DNA from: Bacillus sp. JCM 19041
Lineage (GTDB): Bacteria > Bacillota > Bacilli > Bacillales > Bacillaceae_D
Assembly: GCA_001310375.1 (NCBI GenBank)
Contig: BAXC01000006.1
Span: 1 to 64,000 of the forward strand
DNA length: 64,000 nucleotides
Direction: 5' to 3'
Below are positions 22,272 to 32,106 of the stretch, one piece after another. Below the pieces are notes generated by a model. It saw only the letters and a list, made by a program, of their open reading frames with translations, searched no databases and was not told the DNA's origin. Within the stretch, counting starts at the first letter, position 1; each line of letters opens with the position of its first letter. The position numbers and the translations under genes are program-made.

Positions 22272-23186
22272 ATGAAGGTAGGGTTAAGCTCATACAGTTT
22301 AGTAACAGCATTAAGGGATGGACGTATTACAATACTTGAAGCAATTGACTGGGTCGCTGAAAATGGTGGCACACATATGGAACTAGTACCTTATGGTTAT
22401 TCTGTTGTTGATAATCTAGAGCTAGCAATGGAGATTAAAGAAAGGGCCACCGCTGCTGGAATTGAATTATCTGCTTACTGCATGCCAGCTGATTTTGTTC
22501 AAGATACGGATGTGGCATTCCAGGAAGAAGTAAATCGAATTAAAGAGCATGTAGACGTTGTTAACAAGATGGGTATTAAAGTGTTACGCCATGACGTAAC
22601 TGCGTTTACATTAAAAAAAGAAGACATGTCGATTCACTATTTTGATAAACATTTTGACAAGTTGGTGTTAGGTAGTCAGTTAATTGCTGATTATGCAAAT
22701 CAGTATGGCATGACAACAACAATCGAAAATCATGGATTTAATGTACAATCTAGCGACCGGGTACAGCGGGTATTACGCGCTGTAGACCGCAGCAACTTTA
22801 AAACAACACTTGATATTGGTAATTTTCTTTGTGCAGATGAAGACCCGTTAGTTGGTATCCGGAAGAATCTAGCTCAAGCTGCGACCGTTCATTTTAAAGA
22901 CTTTTATGTACGTCCTTATTACGCGAATCCAGGAGAGGGTCATTGGTTCAGAACATCAAATGATAATTATCTACGAGGGGCGATCGTTGGACATGGAGAA
23001 TTGCCAATTAGAGAAATGATTCGCCTTTTAAAAGAAGATGGATATGATGGCTATATCGTTGTTGAATTTGAAGGGATGGAAGATTGCTTTGTTGGTTCAC
23101 GGATTGGAATGAATAATGTGAAACGGCTTTGGGACGAGGTAAGTGTTGATGGGTGGAAATCAGTAACTGAAGGAGTTGGAAACTAA
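22272..23186 (+). CDS. Sugar phosphate isomerase/epimerase (AP endonuclease-2 fold, COG1082)
   Basis: 304 residues of TIM-barrel xylose-isomerase-like type. Metal-ligand segments include TTIENHGFNVQSSDRV (Glu), TLDIGNFLC (Asp), ATVHFKDFYVRP (His) and YIVVEFEGMED (Glu). Related enzymes isomerise or epimerise sugars, inositols and keto-sugars. The adjacent dehydrogenase suggests a two-step oxidoreduction/isomerisation of an imported sugar. Substrate not predictable. Confidence 0.8.
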   Translation: MKVGLSSYSLVTALRDGRITILEAIDWVAENGGTHMELVPYGYSVVDNLELAMEIKERATAAGIELSAYCMPADFVQDTDVAFQEEVNRIKEHVDVVNKMGIKVLRHDVTAFTLKKEDMSIHYFDKHFDKLVLGSQLIADYANQYGMTTTIENHGFNVQSSDRVQRVLRAVDRSNFKTTLDIGNFLCADEDPLVGIRKNLAQAATVHFKDFYVRPYYANPGEGHWFRTSNDNYLRGAIVGHGELPIREMIRLLKEDGYDGYIVVEFEGMEDCFVGSRIGMNNVKRLWDEVSVDGWKSVTEGVGN

Positions 23187-23187
23187 A

Positions 23188-24239
23188 ATGCTTCGAGTTG
23201 TTGTTATTGGACTTGGGACAATCTCTGATATGCATGTGAAATCATATGCGGAAAATAAAGAAGCCGAGTTATTTGGGCTATGTGATGTAAACCAAGATAG
23301 GGCAAAGGCCAAAGCAGCATTGTATAATGTGAAGCACGTGTTCACTGATCCCGATGATGTATTTTTAAATCCAGAGGTGGATGCCGTAAGCATTTGTACA
23401 TGGAATAAAACGCATGCACAGCTCGCGATTCGTGCGCTCAGTGCTGGAAAGCATGTTCTTGTAGAGAAGCCACTTGCAATGACTGTGAAGGAAGCTGAAG
23501 ACGTTCAACAAGCAGTAAATGAGAGTGGTTCGATCTTGCAAGTCGGTTATGTCCGGCGGTTCGGAACGAACGCGCAAGTGTTAAAAACGTTTATTGATGA
23601 GGGAAAGCTAGGAGATATCTATTATGCGAAGGCATCGCTATTACGTCGCATTGGTAATCCGGGTGGGTGGTTCTCCGATAAGGAGCGTTCTGGGGGAGGG
23701 CCACTGATCGATTTAGGTGTCCATATCATAGATAGTTGCTGGTACTTGATGGGGCGTCCAAAGGTAAAATCGATTAGTGGGCATGTGTACGATAAACTTG
23801 GCAATCGAAGTAACATTAAAAATCTCTCATTCTATAAAACGGCTGATTATAATTCTTCTGCTAACACAGTCGAGGATTTGGCTAATGCATTAATTACGTT
23901 TGAAAATGGGAGTTCGCTTATGGTTGATGTGTCTTATTGCTTCATGCGAAAAAAGACAACTTGGCTGTTCAGCTTTTCGGAACAAAGGGTGGAGCCGAAT
24001 TGGAACCAGAGTTACTGCTTGTTACAGAAGAGCACAATACGATTCTTAATATCGAACCACAAATTGACAACCGTTCGTTTGACTTTGATAGTGCATTTCA
24101 GAAACAGATCGATGCATTTGTTGATGCGTGCTTAACTGGAGGTCCATCTCTTGCACCTGTAGAGGACGGGGTGGAATTGATGAGAATGCTGGAGGGGATT
24201 TATCAAGCATCAGAGCAAAAAAAGCCTATAAACGATTAA
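23188..24239 (+). CDS. Gfo/Idh/MocA-family NAD(P)-dependent dehydrogenase, frameshifted
   Basis: About 350 residues. The Rossmann motif is VIGLGTISDMHVKSYAEN, then EKPLAMTVKEAEDV with the catalytic-type Lys, and the central GGGPLIDLGVHIIDSCWYLM with the His used in catalysis. ATG 23188 is preferred over an upstream TTG that abuts the AAGGAG. The frame breaks near 23940 in the C-terminal domain; the second frame continues HAKKDNLAVQLFGTKGGAE and ends normally. Works with the isomerase upstream, probably on a sugar or inositol. Confidence 0.82.
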
Positions 24240-24243
24240 TAGT

Positions 24244-24293
24244 AGAGGGATCTGGCATAGTTATGCCAGATCCCTCTAATTTGGTTTTTTTTT
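24244..24293 (+). terminator. Rho-independent terminator
   Basis: A perfect 16-bp stem, AGAGGGATCTGGCATA with its complement, followed by a long T-run (24286-24293). It closes the family 5 ABC operon and separates it from the ROK gene. Confidence 0.93.
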
Positions 24294-24341
24294 GCTAGGA
24301 TGCGGCATAATGAAAAAAAGATGAAGAGGGGAAAAGATGTT

Positions 24342-25500
24342 ATGTTAAAGCACGATCAACAGTACATAAAGCAACAAAACAAGCAATGGGTATACGAACT
24401 AATTAAAGAACAGGAACCGATAACCAAGCCTAATCTGGTTAAACAAACGAAAATGAGTCCGACATCGATTGGCAGAATTGTCAGTGACCTTGTAGAGCAA
24501 TCGCTTATTATAGAAGCACCTTCAGAATCTACGGGAGTCGGTCGGAATGCTGTTCGCTTAGAAATAAACAGGAACACACTTTGGTCAATCGGAGTAGAAC
24601 TAGATATGGATACGATTCGTATTGGACTTATAAATTTAAAGGGGGAACTATGCAAAACAAAAGAAACAGCTTTTCAAGTACGGGGTGAGGCAGTGAATGC
24701 GTTAAACAAAGTAGCAGCTTTTATAGAAGAGTTGTTGGTAGAAGAGAATTTAAACAAACAAAACATTCTAGGAATAGGCATTGGTGTACCTGGTCTTATA
24801 CATAAAGATGAAGGAATTGTTGTTCATTCAGATCAATTGCTGTGGGAAAATGTCGATGTAGGAGCGTATGTAGAAGCTCAGACCGGTCTGGATGTATTTG
24901 TAGACAATGAGCTCAAAATGCAAGTGATGGCTGAGCAGCACAAAAGAGATGTTGAAAAAGATCCAACGATGGTTTTAGTCGGGATTGGTTCTGGTGTTGG
25001 ATCAGCCGTAGTCATAAACGGAGATATTTATAGAGGTCAATCAAACCGAGCAGGGGAAATTGGGCATACGATTGTGAATCCCCACGGCAATATGTGCAAA
25101 TGCGGCAGAATGGGCTGTTTGGCAACCTATGTTTCAGAAAAGTCTCTTTTACAACAGGCACAAAATGGACTTAATACAGAGACGATGGAGGAGTTGAGCA
25201 CATATTATAAACAAGGAAATCCGCTTGCGCGCTCGATTATCGATCAAGCAACAATGTATATTGCAATTGCAATTGGAAATGTCTGCTCAACATTTGATCC
25301 AAAAACAATCGTACTAAGCGGTCAATTTTTTTCTTATTTGCCAGAAGCTAGGCAGACGGTCGAAGAAAATTCTAGCGACGATTCCTCACCAGACTCCGTT
25401 CAATTTAGTTCACTCAACTCTTGGTTCTGAAGGGGTTATCCAAGGAGCAGGTATTGTTAGTGGTGCATACTTTTTAAAGCAAAAGCAATTGGATTGCTAG
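24342..25500 (+). CDS. ROK-family transcriptional regulator (XylR/NagC type), frameshifted
   Basis: The start at 24342 follows AGAGGGG with a 10-base gap. Residues 1-80 are a winged helix with PITKPNLVKQTKMSPTSIGR. The ROK domain has GVGVPGLIH-like and GIGSGVGSAVVING phosphate motifs, then EIGHTIVNPHGNMCKCGRMG, the zinc-site signature. Near 25366 one base too many breaks the frame; removing an A gives VEEILATIPHQTPFNLVHST and a normal end at 25500. It likely represses the upstream sugar operon. Confidence 0.82.
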
Positions 25501-25507
25501 AAAAGAG

Positions 25508-25547
25508 AAAAAGTCAGTAATTAGGTTAACCTAGTTACTGACTTTTT
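25508..25547. terminator. Bidirectional rho-independent terminator
   Basis: AAAAAGTCAGTAA and TTACTGACTTTTT, with an inner AGGTTAACCT palindrome, lie between the convergent ROK and CstA genes, with A and T runs on each flank. Confidence 0.88.
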
Positions 25548-25551
25548 AACG

Positions 25552-27003
25552 TTAAGCCGAATGTTTATAATTGGAGACATCGACTTCAAGCGGTAGATTA
25601 AGTGCTCTGTTTTTCTTAGCGGTGGTGAAGAACAAGACAAGTAGAACAGCTGCTCCGATAAAACCACCAACCCAAGAGATGGGCATTGGTAAATTAAATC
25701 CAATTTGTGCATTAAAAATATACGTAATAACCATTACAAGCATAAAGGCTCCTGGAATGAGTGAAACCCAGTAATTTTTACGGGCTATATATAAATACAT
25801 TGCTCCAACAAACAAAGCGATGACAGCGGTAGCTTGGTTCGCCCAACTAAAGTATCTCCAAAGAATATTAAAATCAATTTGTGTTAAAGCAACAGATATT
25901 CCGAACAACGGGAGTGCAATCCATAGGCGACTCGTTATTTTTTTTTGAGCTATGTTGAAATAGTCAGCTATTATCATTCGGGCACTACGGAAAGCAGTAT
26001 CTCCTGAAGTAATAGGTAAGACAACAACACCTAATACTGCAATTGTTCCACCGACTGCACCTAGAAGCAACGTGGACACTTCAGAAACGATAGCTCCAGG
26101 ACCCCCAGCAGCAAGCATTTCATTTAAACCGCCGTATCCGTTTACAAGACTCATAGCCGCAGCAGCCCAAATCATTGCGATAATTCCTTCGGCAATCATC
26201 ATTCCATAAAAGATTTTTCTGCCTTGCTTTTCATTTTGAGTTGTTCGAGAAATGATTGGTGTTTGAGTTGCGTGGAAGCCAGAGAGCGCCCCACATGTGA
26301 TTGTAAAGAAAATTAATGGCATGATAGGGAGATTGTCAGGATGAAAGTTGGTTAAAGACAATTCCGGAATGGGGGCACCTGTAATAATCATTCCGCCACC
26401 TACACCTAATGCACTGACTACGAGTATTGCACCAAAATATGGATAGAGTCTGCCAATAATTTTATCAACAGGAAGTAATGTAGCTAGGATATAGTAAATA
26501 AAGATTGCAGCAATAATTAAACCGAGAGCAATATGTCCGTTAAATACAACATGAAGTAAACTAGCGGGCGTCGAAACAAATACGGTTCCTACTAATAGAA
26601 GTAGCAGTACAGTAAACGCATTAACAACATGACGCATCGATTTTCCTAAAAACTTGCTTGCTAATTGCGGAAGGTGTGCGCCTTTATTTCGAATGGATAT
26701 CATACCTGTTAAGTAGTCATGAACAGCACCGGCAAATATGCATCCAACAACAATCCAGATAAACGCAACTGGACCGTAGAGAGCGCCCATAATTGGTCCA
26801 AATACAGGTCCAGTCCCAGCTATATTTAATAACTGAATCAATGAATTTCGTGGTGTGCTCATTGGTAAGTAATCAATATCATCTCGATCTGCATAAGCTG
26901 GAGTTGGGCGTGCTTCCTTTACACCAAAGATGCGCTCGATAATTTTTCCGTACGTAAAGTAACCGACAATCAATAAAACAATCCCAATAAGAAATGTATA
27001 CAT
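25552..27003 (-). CDS. cstA: CstA-family carbon starvation/pyruvate transporter
   Basis: 483 residues, about 14 hydrophobic segments. The start at 27003 is set by AAAGGGGG eight bases upstream; a longer frame to 27045 overlaps the cre box and is not used. Typical CstA segments include PVFGPIMGALYGPVAFIWIV, GAVHDYLTGMISIRNKG and VLPITSGDTAFRSARM. CstA members import pyruvate or peptides; this is the short form, so pyruvate-type uptake is a guess. A cre box at the promoter fits control by carbon supply. Confidence 0.85.
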   Translation of the reverse strand: MYTFLIGIVLLIVGYFTYGKIIERIFGVKEARPTPAYADRDDIDYLPMSTPRNSLIQLLNIAGTGPVFGPIMGALYGPVAFIWIVVGCIFAGAVHDYLTGMISIRNKGAHLPQLASKFLGKSMRHVVNAFTVLLLLLVGTVFVSTPASLLHVVFNGHIALGLIIAAIFIYYILATLLPVDKIIGRLYPYFGAILVVSALGVGGGMIITGAPIPELSLTNFHPDNLPIMPLIFFTITCGALSGFHATQTPIISRTTQNEKQGRKIFYGMMIAEGIIAMIWAAAAMSLVNGYGGLNEMLAAGGPGAIVSEVSTLLLGAVGGTIAVLGVVVLPITSGDTAFRSARMIIADYFNIAQKKITSRLWIALPLFGISVALTQIDFNILWRYFSWANQATAVIALFVGAMYLYIARKNYWVSLIPGAFMLVMVITYIFNAQIGFNLPMPISWVGGFIGAAVLLVLFFTTAKKNRALNLPLEVDVSNYKHSA

Positions 27004-27030
27004 AAAAACAACCCCCTTTATTAAAAGTAG

Positions 27031-27052
27031 TGTTAACGCTTTCATAATTATA
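27031..27052 (-). promoter_or_regulatory. cre box and -10 of cstA
   Basis: On the minus strand TATAAT (27052-27047) is followed within two bases by TGAAAGCGTTAACA (27044-27031), a perfect match to the CcpA consensus. CcpA bound here would block transcription start or elongation. No convincing -35 was seen. Confidence 0.75.
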
Positions 27053-27177
27053 GATCGGTCTTTTTAGAAAAGCTATATTATTTTGATAAATTTTGCGAGA
27101 CGTCTCTTTACACTACTTTTTAACAGGGGTTATTAAGCTACAGAAAAAAGGCTGGGTGTCTCTTTTCATGCTTTTAA

Positions 27178-27211
27178 GAACAATAGCCATCACAATTGAT
27201 GGCTATTGTTC
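27178..27211 (-). terminator. Hairpin terminator after the SDR gene
   Basis: GAACAATAGCCATC and its perfect complement form a 14-bp stem with a 6-base loop just after the SDR stop. The T-run on the minus side is short (TTCTTAAAA). Confidence 0.65.
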
Positions 27212-27216
27212 ACTTT

Positions 27217-28018
27217 TTACCTTCTAAACCCACCTTCTGAATGGATCACTTGCCCGGTAATCCAAGAGGCTTCTTCTGTCAATAGCCAAGCAATTAGTCT
27301 AGCGGGGTCTTTGTTTTCACCCATTCGTCCAAACGGAAATCGTGCATGGACATCTTGCCATAATTGCTCTGTCATATATCCGGTATCGACTGGACCTGGA
27401 TTAACGGTATTTACCGTAATGTTGTGATCGGCCAGTTGATCTGCAATCGTGTGGGTAATTTGTTGAAGCGCTCCTTTTGCTGCAGCATAAGCCACTTCAC
27501 CGGACATTGGTCCAAGTCCTTGTCCAGATGTCATAAAGATGATGCGGCCAGGAGATGTGGCTTGATGTTGATTAGCGTACGCTTGTGCCAAAAGCAATGT
27601 TGCTCTTGTATTAATCGCATAATGTGAATCGAGCATCGCCGCTGTTAATTCACCGAGCGGACCGTCGCTCCCACTCAGTGCATGATTGCAAACGATGCCA
27701 TCGATACGTCCGCATGTACTCGTAGCAGCGTCAAACAACTCTTGTGGTGATTCAGGTTTTAAAAAGTTAGCCTCAATGTCTTTTAAAAATGCTTCCGGGA
27801 TAAGTTCTGCTTTAATCCTTCAAGGACAGCTTCTAAATCATCAGCGCCCAATCCATCGATTCATCATGCGTTTGAAAATGGTGGGCGATAATAGACGCGC
27901 CCCAGGCAGCCGCTTGGCGTGCGATGGCGTAGCCAATTCCTTGGCGACGACTTACGCCGGTAATAAGGAATGTCTTGCCTTTAAGCGGCAAAACGTCTCT
28001 TTGCAAGGATGATGTCAT
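27217..28018 (-). CDS. Short-chain dehydrogenase/reductase, two frameshifts
   Basis: The N-terminus KTFLITGVSRRQGIGYAIARQ holds the TGxxxGxG cofactor site, followed by the NHA segment (VCNHALSG), a catalytic Ser region (MTSGQGLGPM) and YAAAKGA with catalytic Tyr and Lys. Breaks near 27845 (one G) and 27812 (one A) are each repaired by one base, giving about 267 residues, normal for SDRs. C-terminal NTVNPGPVDTGYM is typical. Substrate unknown. Confidence 0.82.
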
Positions 28019-28108
28019 TTTATAAACTCCTTTTTCATCTCATTATATAAAGAAAATGTCTGTATGAGGCAAGGCTCTCCGTTTCACTCGTTACAAATGT
28101 TATCTGTT

Positions 28109-28918
28109 CTAGTTTAAAATCTCTAATACGCGCCAATCACAGATTTCTTGCAATCCAATTGATAAATAAACGCTCCTAGCTTTCGGATTATTATAGAAGA
28201 AATAAGGAGTTTTCCCTTCCTGCAAGAGCCTTTTGAATACTAGTGTTAACAAGTGCGTACCATAGCCGTTTCCTCGAAAGTCGGGGTTTGTAAAAACTCC
28301 GGTGATAATCGTACTGCGGTCGTATTCGGCAGTAGTAGCAACGGTTGCGACGAGTCGACCCGCAATTCTTCCAAAGAAAGTTCGTGTACCACCTTGCATA
28401 TAACGTTTGTGCTCTTCTTCTATGTATGCTAGCTTGCTCATCGTCATCACATTCGCAAATTCAGCTGTTGAAGTGAACAAATCATAAAGTTCTGATAGTG
28501 TTTGTGCGTTAATGTTTTCTGTGATTTCTATTTGATCACTAGTTTTTTGGGGGTTTTGCTTTACGTTGTGGATAAAACCGAGCCAGGAAACTGTATCTTG
28601 TTTAATAGAAAGATGTGGTTTCCACACATCAGCAAAACGGCTTTCACACGTCAGTTTTCTAAAAGAGATTTTTTGAAGGGTTGCCAAATAAGGAGTGACG
28701 TCTCGAACGTTTTGTGCAAAATAACTGAGATTATCTCCTTGGTTGAGTATAAAAGATACGAGTTGACCATTTTCTTTTTCACCGTATACACTTAAACCGT
28801 TTTCTTCATAGTTGTTAGCGTGCAACTGATCAAGCACAAATAAAAAGTAATTTTTTTGAGTGCCGAATAAGGCAACTATGTCAGTTGCGTCTTTTCGAGT
28901 CAGTTTTTCTATAGACAT
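28109..28918 (-). CDS. GNAT-family N-acetyltransferase
   Basis: 269 residues; start supported by TTAGGAGAAACCC. The acetyl-CoA site is seen in the C-terminal half: GVFTNPDFRGNGYGTHLLTL matches the V/I-x-x-x-R-x-x-G-x-G/A pattern. The N-terminal half is a second degenerate GNAT-like domain. Such proteins in Bacillaceae often act on small molecules; substrate unknown. Stand-alone gene. Confidence 0.8.
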   Translation of the reverse strand: MSIEKLTRKDATDIVALFGTQKNYFLFVLDQLHANNYEENGLSVYGEKENGQLVSFILNQGDNLSYFAQNVRDVTPYLATLQKISFRKLTCESRFADVWKPHLSIKQDTVSWLGFIHNVKQNPQKTSDQIEITENINAQTLSELYDLFTSTAEFANVMTMSKLAYIEEEHKRYMQGGTRTFFGRIAGRLVATVATTAEYDRSTIITGVFTNPDFRGNGYGTHLLTLVFKRLLQEGKTPYFFYNNPKARSVYLSIGLQEICDWRVLEILN

Positions 28919-29091
28919 AAGGGTTTCTCCTAATCAATCTTTTTTATATTATTTTCCTGTTCTCACTTGCGTTCCATTTTAAATAACTTATCTTCAATGA
29001 TGATGATAAAAATACTTAAAATGAGCGTAATTGGAAAAGCGAAAAGCTATGTTCAGAACGCCAGCCATTTTTAAAGACCATATACGCATAA

Positions 29092-29301
29092 TCATTTTTC
29101 CGTCGGTTTTCGCATGACTTTCATTTTCCTTAGCGTTAAATCCCCTTTAATGTCGAGTAGATCGGTTCCGACCATGTGACTCATTTTAATAAAGGGTTCT
29201 AAAGGACCTCCGCGATTCTTGCGGCTAATCACGTTCTGGAGGGTGGAATAGATGATATACCGTTCAATTAATTCTTCGTCTGACCAGGCTTTCTTTCTCA
29301 T
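29092..29301 (-). CDS. Hypothetical 69-residue basic protein
   Basis: Starts behind AGGGGGTTCTC. The sequence is charged and soluble, with WSDEELIERYIIYSTLQNVI and a Lys/Arg-rich tail. I do not recognise the family. The strong ribosome binding site and compact spacing support a real gene. Confidence 0.5.
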   Translation of the reverse strand: MRKKAWSDEELIERYIIYSTLQNVISRKNRGGPLEPFIKMSHMVGTDLLDIKGDLTLRKMKVMRKPTEK

Positions 29302-29402
29302 GAGAACCCCCTATTCTTATATTGATGCCTCATTCCCACCCAAAAGCCTTTAAGATGAAGAAGGTGCGGAAGGACTAAATAAAATCCTCCCGTTTTAGTA
29401 CG

Positions 29403-29627
29403 CTATACAGACATCTCTTCCTTATAAAACCTTTTTTTCTCTTTATTCATGACAACCTTGTAAATGTAAAAACCGAGCAGTAGAAACACGGTCGAACTTA
29501 AAATATAGACGGACCGAATGGCGATCCATTCTGCAAATAAACCAATAAGAATTACGTTTGCGATTACGTTTGCACATGCCAGAAAGACAATTGCCATATA
29601 AGTGCCTTCTAAGTTGTATTTCTTCAA
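29403..29627 (-). CDS. Small two-TM membrane protein
   Basis: 74 residues with two hydrophobic segments (MAIVFLACANVIANVILIGLF and SVYILSSTVFLLLGFYIYKVV) and a basic/acidic C-terminus. Its start overlaps the DUF402 stop by ATGA, so they are co-translated. Family not recognised. Confidence 0.6.
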   Translation of the reverse strand: MKKYNLEGTYMAIVFLACANVIANVILIGLFAEWIAIRSVYILSSTVFLLLGFYIYKVVMNKEKKRFYKEEMSV

Positions 29628-30154
29628 TCCACTAATAAAAGAGGTACTAGCTTTTTGTGAGGATAATCAGTATTAACCTTATTTAATATGCTTTCAATGA
29701 TATATTCATGTGATCGTATAAAGCGAGAAAGAAAATGACGAACAACACCGTTTTTAAACTGTTCTAGGGGTTCTGGTAGTTCATCTAAATCAAGAATATG
29801 ATGTGAACCGTCAGGCCAAATAAGGACATCAACAATTAGGTCCTTAAATACAACCTCAGTGTCTGTCATTTCTGTGTGTTCGACTATATTCACATAACAA
29901 CCAATGTACTCGCCACTAGCGTTACGCCAGACATACACGTTGTAGGGGAGCGATCTCCAATAAAAAGCTGTTGTGTAGCAACCATCCGTAATCTCCATTG
30001 TTCCTATAGGTGTTTCCATCCTGAATGGTTTGTTAATTTTATGGAATAAGACATATTCTTCTGCAGAGTGACTTAGTAGCAAACAGGTATGCTCGATGTT
30101 TTGACCAAAATAGGTTTGTTTCCGTTCAATAACTGGTTTCAAGTCGTAGTCCAT
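29624..30154 (-). CDS. DUF402-family protein (Ntdp/YgaC-like)
   Basis: I place the start at 30154 (MDYDLKPVIERKQTYFGQ), giving 176 residues, the length of B. subtilis YgaC; the longer frame would overlap the repaired cytidine deaminase. DUF402 proteins such as S. aureus Ntdp are nucleoside di/triphosphatases; the acidic motifs here are VFKDLIVDVLIWPDGSHHIL and DLDELPEPLE. It sits directly after cdd, so a nucleotide-related job would fit. It is diverged, so enzymatic activity is uncertain. The ribosome binding site is weak (GGAAATAG). Confidence 0.65.
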   Translation of the reverse strand: MDYDLKPVIERKQTYFGQNIEHTCLLLSHSAEEYVLFHKINKPFRMETPIGTMEITDGCYTTAFYWRSLPYNVYVWRNASGEYIGCYVNIVEHTEMTDTEVVFKDLIVDVLIWPDGSHHILDLDELPEPLEQFKNGVVRHFLSRFIRSHEYIIESILNKVNTDYPHKKLVPLLLVD

Positions 30155-30158
30155 AAAT

Positions 30159-30535
30159 CTATTTCCAATCAAAAGGAAGCAGGTCGCTGAGCGTAAGTGT
30201 TTTGTCGTTTGAAACGCGTACATAAGCGTTACGATTATTTTTATGAAGTTGTGTCAAAAACTCTCGGCAACGCCGCAAGGAGGTATAATCGTTCCTTCAG
30301 CATTTACAGCGATAAGCTTTGTAATCTCGCTTTCTTTGTTCGTAATCATTACGGCGGCAGCAGCATGCTCTGCACAAAACCCCATTGAAAAGGCTGTATC
30401 TATACAAACCCCGGTGTAAACATTCCCTGATGTTGTGAGTATGGCTGCTCCTACGGTTCCAGCCTCAGCGTATTCTGTTAAGACAGTAGGGGAAACAACT
30501 TTTTGTGCTTCCGTTTGCAATTCTAGAAAGTCCAT
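30159..30535 (-). CDS. Cytidine deaminase-family protein, frameshifted
   Basis: Start behind AAGGAGATTGGG. The zinc motif begins CAEHAAAAVMI (Cys plus catalytic Glu) and is completed by PPCGxCREFLTQL only if one base is added near 30283; otherwise the frame stops at PPCGVAESF. The repaired length is about 125 residues, right for homotetrameric Cdd. It could deaminate cytidine or a related compound such as blasticidin S. Second of four genes in a tight minus-strand cluster with a GNAT, DUF402 and a small membrane protein. Confidence 0.75.
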
Positions 30536-30549
30536 TACCCAATCTCCTT

Positions 30550-30969
30550 TTATTTCTTAAATCGAACACAGGAAAAACGTTCTGTCCCGGGATACAATTC
30601 ACCTAAACTTCTAATGGAAAAGCCATTTTTGTAGTAAAAACCAACGGCTTCACGATCTGTTTCGGCTGTTAAGCTTGCTTTTGTCCATGTTCTTGAGAGG
30701 AAATCAATCATGGTTGATGCGATGTGTTGATGTCTGGAATTAGGCTCAACAGCAAGGTGAAGGATGGTGATTTGAGTAACAGAATGTCTTTCAATACCAA
30801 CACAGCCAACGAGACGAGACTGTATCTTGTACCCATATAATGTTTTGTCTTTGTGTTTACGGTAAGAAGCATAAGCATTTCGTGCATGTTCCGGCGATGT
30901 CGCAAGAGACAAAAGCTTGATCCAGTCAGTTGGTGCTTTTAAGGCATTAAGAGTAATCATTTCTGGCAA
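30550..30969 (-). CDS. GNAT-family acetyltransferase
   Basis: 139 residues with TTG start nine bases after AAAGGAG. The acetyl-CoA motif is in LHLAVEPNSRHQHIASTMIDF, although the usual GxG/A is changed to HxHIA, and LTAETDREAVGFYYKNGF is the C-terminal GNAT pattern. First gene of the cdd-DUF402 cluster, 14 bp before cdd. Confidence 0.7.
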   Translation of the reverse strand: MPEMITLNALKAPTDWIKLLSLATSPEHARNAYASYRKHKDKTLYGYKIQSRLVGCVGIERHSVTQITILHLAVEPNSRHQHIASTMIDFLSRTWTKASLTAETDREAVGFYYKNGFSIRSLGELYPGTERFSCVRFKK

Positions 30970-31119
30970 AACGCTTCTCTCCTTTATTAATCTTACTCTT
31001 TCAACTTTTATCTTGATAATCCTGCGTCTATAGTTCGTTCAACTAAAAAGCACTTTTTAATCAAACGTTTAATTAAGGTGCCGAGATCATTGAGATCGTA
31101 ACGAGTTATTGCCGAATAG

Positions 31120-32010
31120 TTAAAGGGGCATTTCTTTGCAGTGGGCAACGAATTTCTGTACTAATTTGCTAGGTTGTTCATTTTTTCTCGTGCAAATTGC
31201 AATCTTATTTACTGCTGTTATATCTTCTACATCAACCCGTGCGAGCAAACCTCGCTTAATATAGTCACTGGCGACTAATGAGGAGACAAAGTTAACGCCG
31301 AATCCAGCTGATACAGCTGAAATGGCCTCGTTTAATCCTGTAAACTCAAGAGCAATTGTTGGGGGAGCAATCTGATTTGCTTGGCACAGCGCGTATAAAC
31401 GAGCACGTGTGGTGCTTCCTTCTTCACGCATAACAAAAGGTTCACTGGTGAGCTCGGTTAAAGACATCTTTTTACCAGCAAGAGGGTGTGAAGGAGCAAC
31501 AACAAACCAGAGCTCATCTGTAAAAAGTTCGTCCCATATTATTTCATCCGGTCTATCTTTAGGAATGCCTGCATACATAGCGATGTCTGCTTTATACTGT
31601 GTCAGTTGGGTAAATGCTTCCTTTGAATTGCTCGTATGAATGGATACATTTATATAAGGATGAGAGGATTTAAATGAACCTGCCCATCTAGGAAGCAGAA
31701 AGTAGGCAGGTAAATAGGTAGCTGCTATGCGGATACTGCCCGCCCGTGCGTGGATACAATCATCTAAAAAGGTTTCAATATTACGTTCAACTGCAAATAA
31801 GGTATCGGCTTTATGAGCAAGATCTTTACCAAGTTGTGTGGGTGCTAGCGTTCGGCCCTTTTTTTCGAATAAGGGCATGCCTATTTCGAGCTCAAATGAT
31901 TTTAACTGGCTAGAAACAGCAGGTTGGCTTATATGTAAAGCGCTTGCTGCTTTTGTAATACTTCCTTTTTGAAGGACTGTATAAAAAATCCGGAGCCCAT
32001 GCAAATTCAT
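31120..32010 (-). CDS. LysR-family transcriptional regulator
   Basis: 296 residues. N-terminal winged helix GSITKAASALHISQPAVSSQ with the following LKSFELEIGMPLFEKKGRTL is textbook LysR; a periplasmic-binding-like effector domain follows from residue 90. It diverges from the O-methyltransferase gene (96 bp apart), which it may control. Confidence 0.9.
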   Translation of the reverse strand: MNLHGLRIFYTVLQKGSITKAASALHISQPAVSSQLKSFELEIGMPLFEKKGRTLAPTQLGKDLAHKADTLFAVERNIETFLDDCIHARAGSIRIAATYLPAYFLLPRWAGSFKSSHPYINVSIHTSNSKEAFTQLTQYKADIAMYAGIPKDRPDEIIWDELFTDELWFVVAPSHPLAGKKMSLTELTSEPFVMREEGSTTRARLYALCQANQIAPPTIALEFTGLNEAISAVSAGFGVNFVSSLVASDYIKRGLLARVDVEDITAVNKIAICTRKNEQPSKLVQKFVAHCKEMPL

Positions 32011-32106
32011 CTCGTCACTCCTTATATAAAAAATTGTTATGTATGAATAAAAAAGATCTATTATTCTTATTATTCATCTTATCATACACTAGTCTTGTAA
32101 GGAGAA

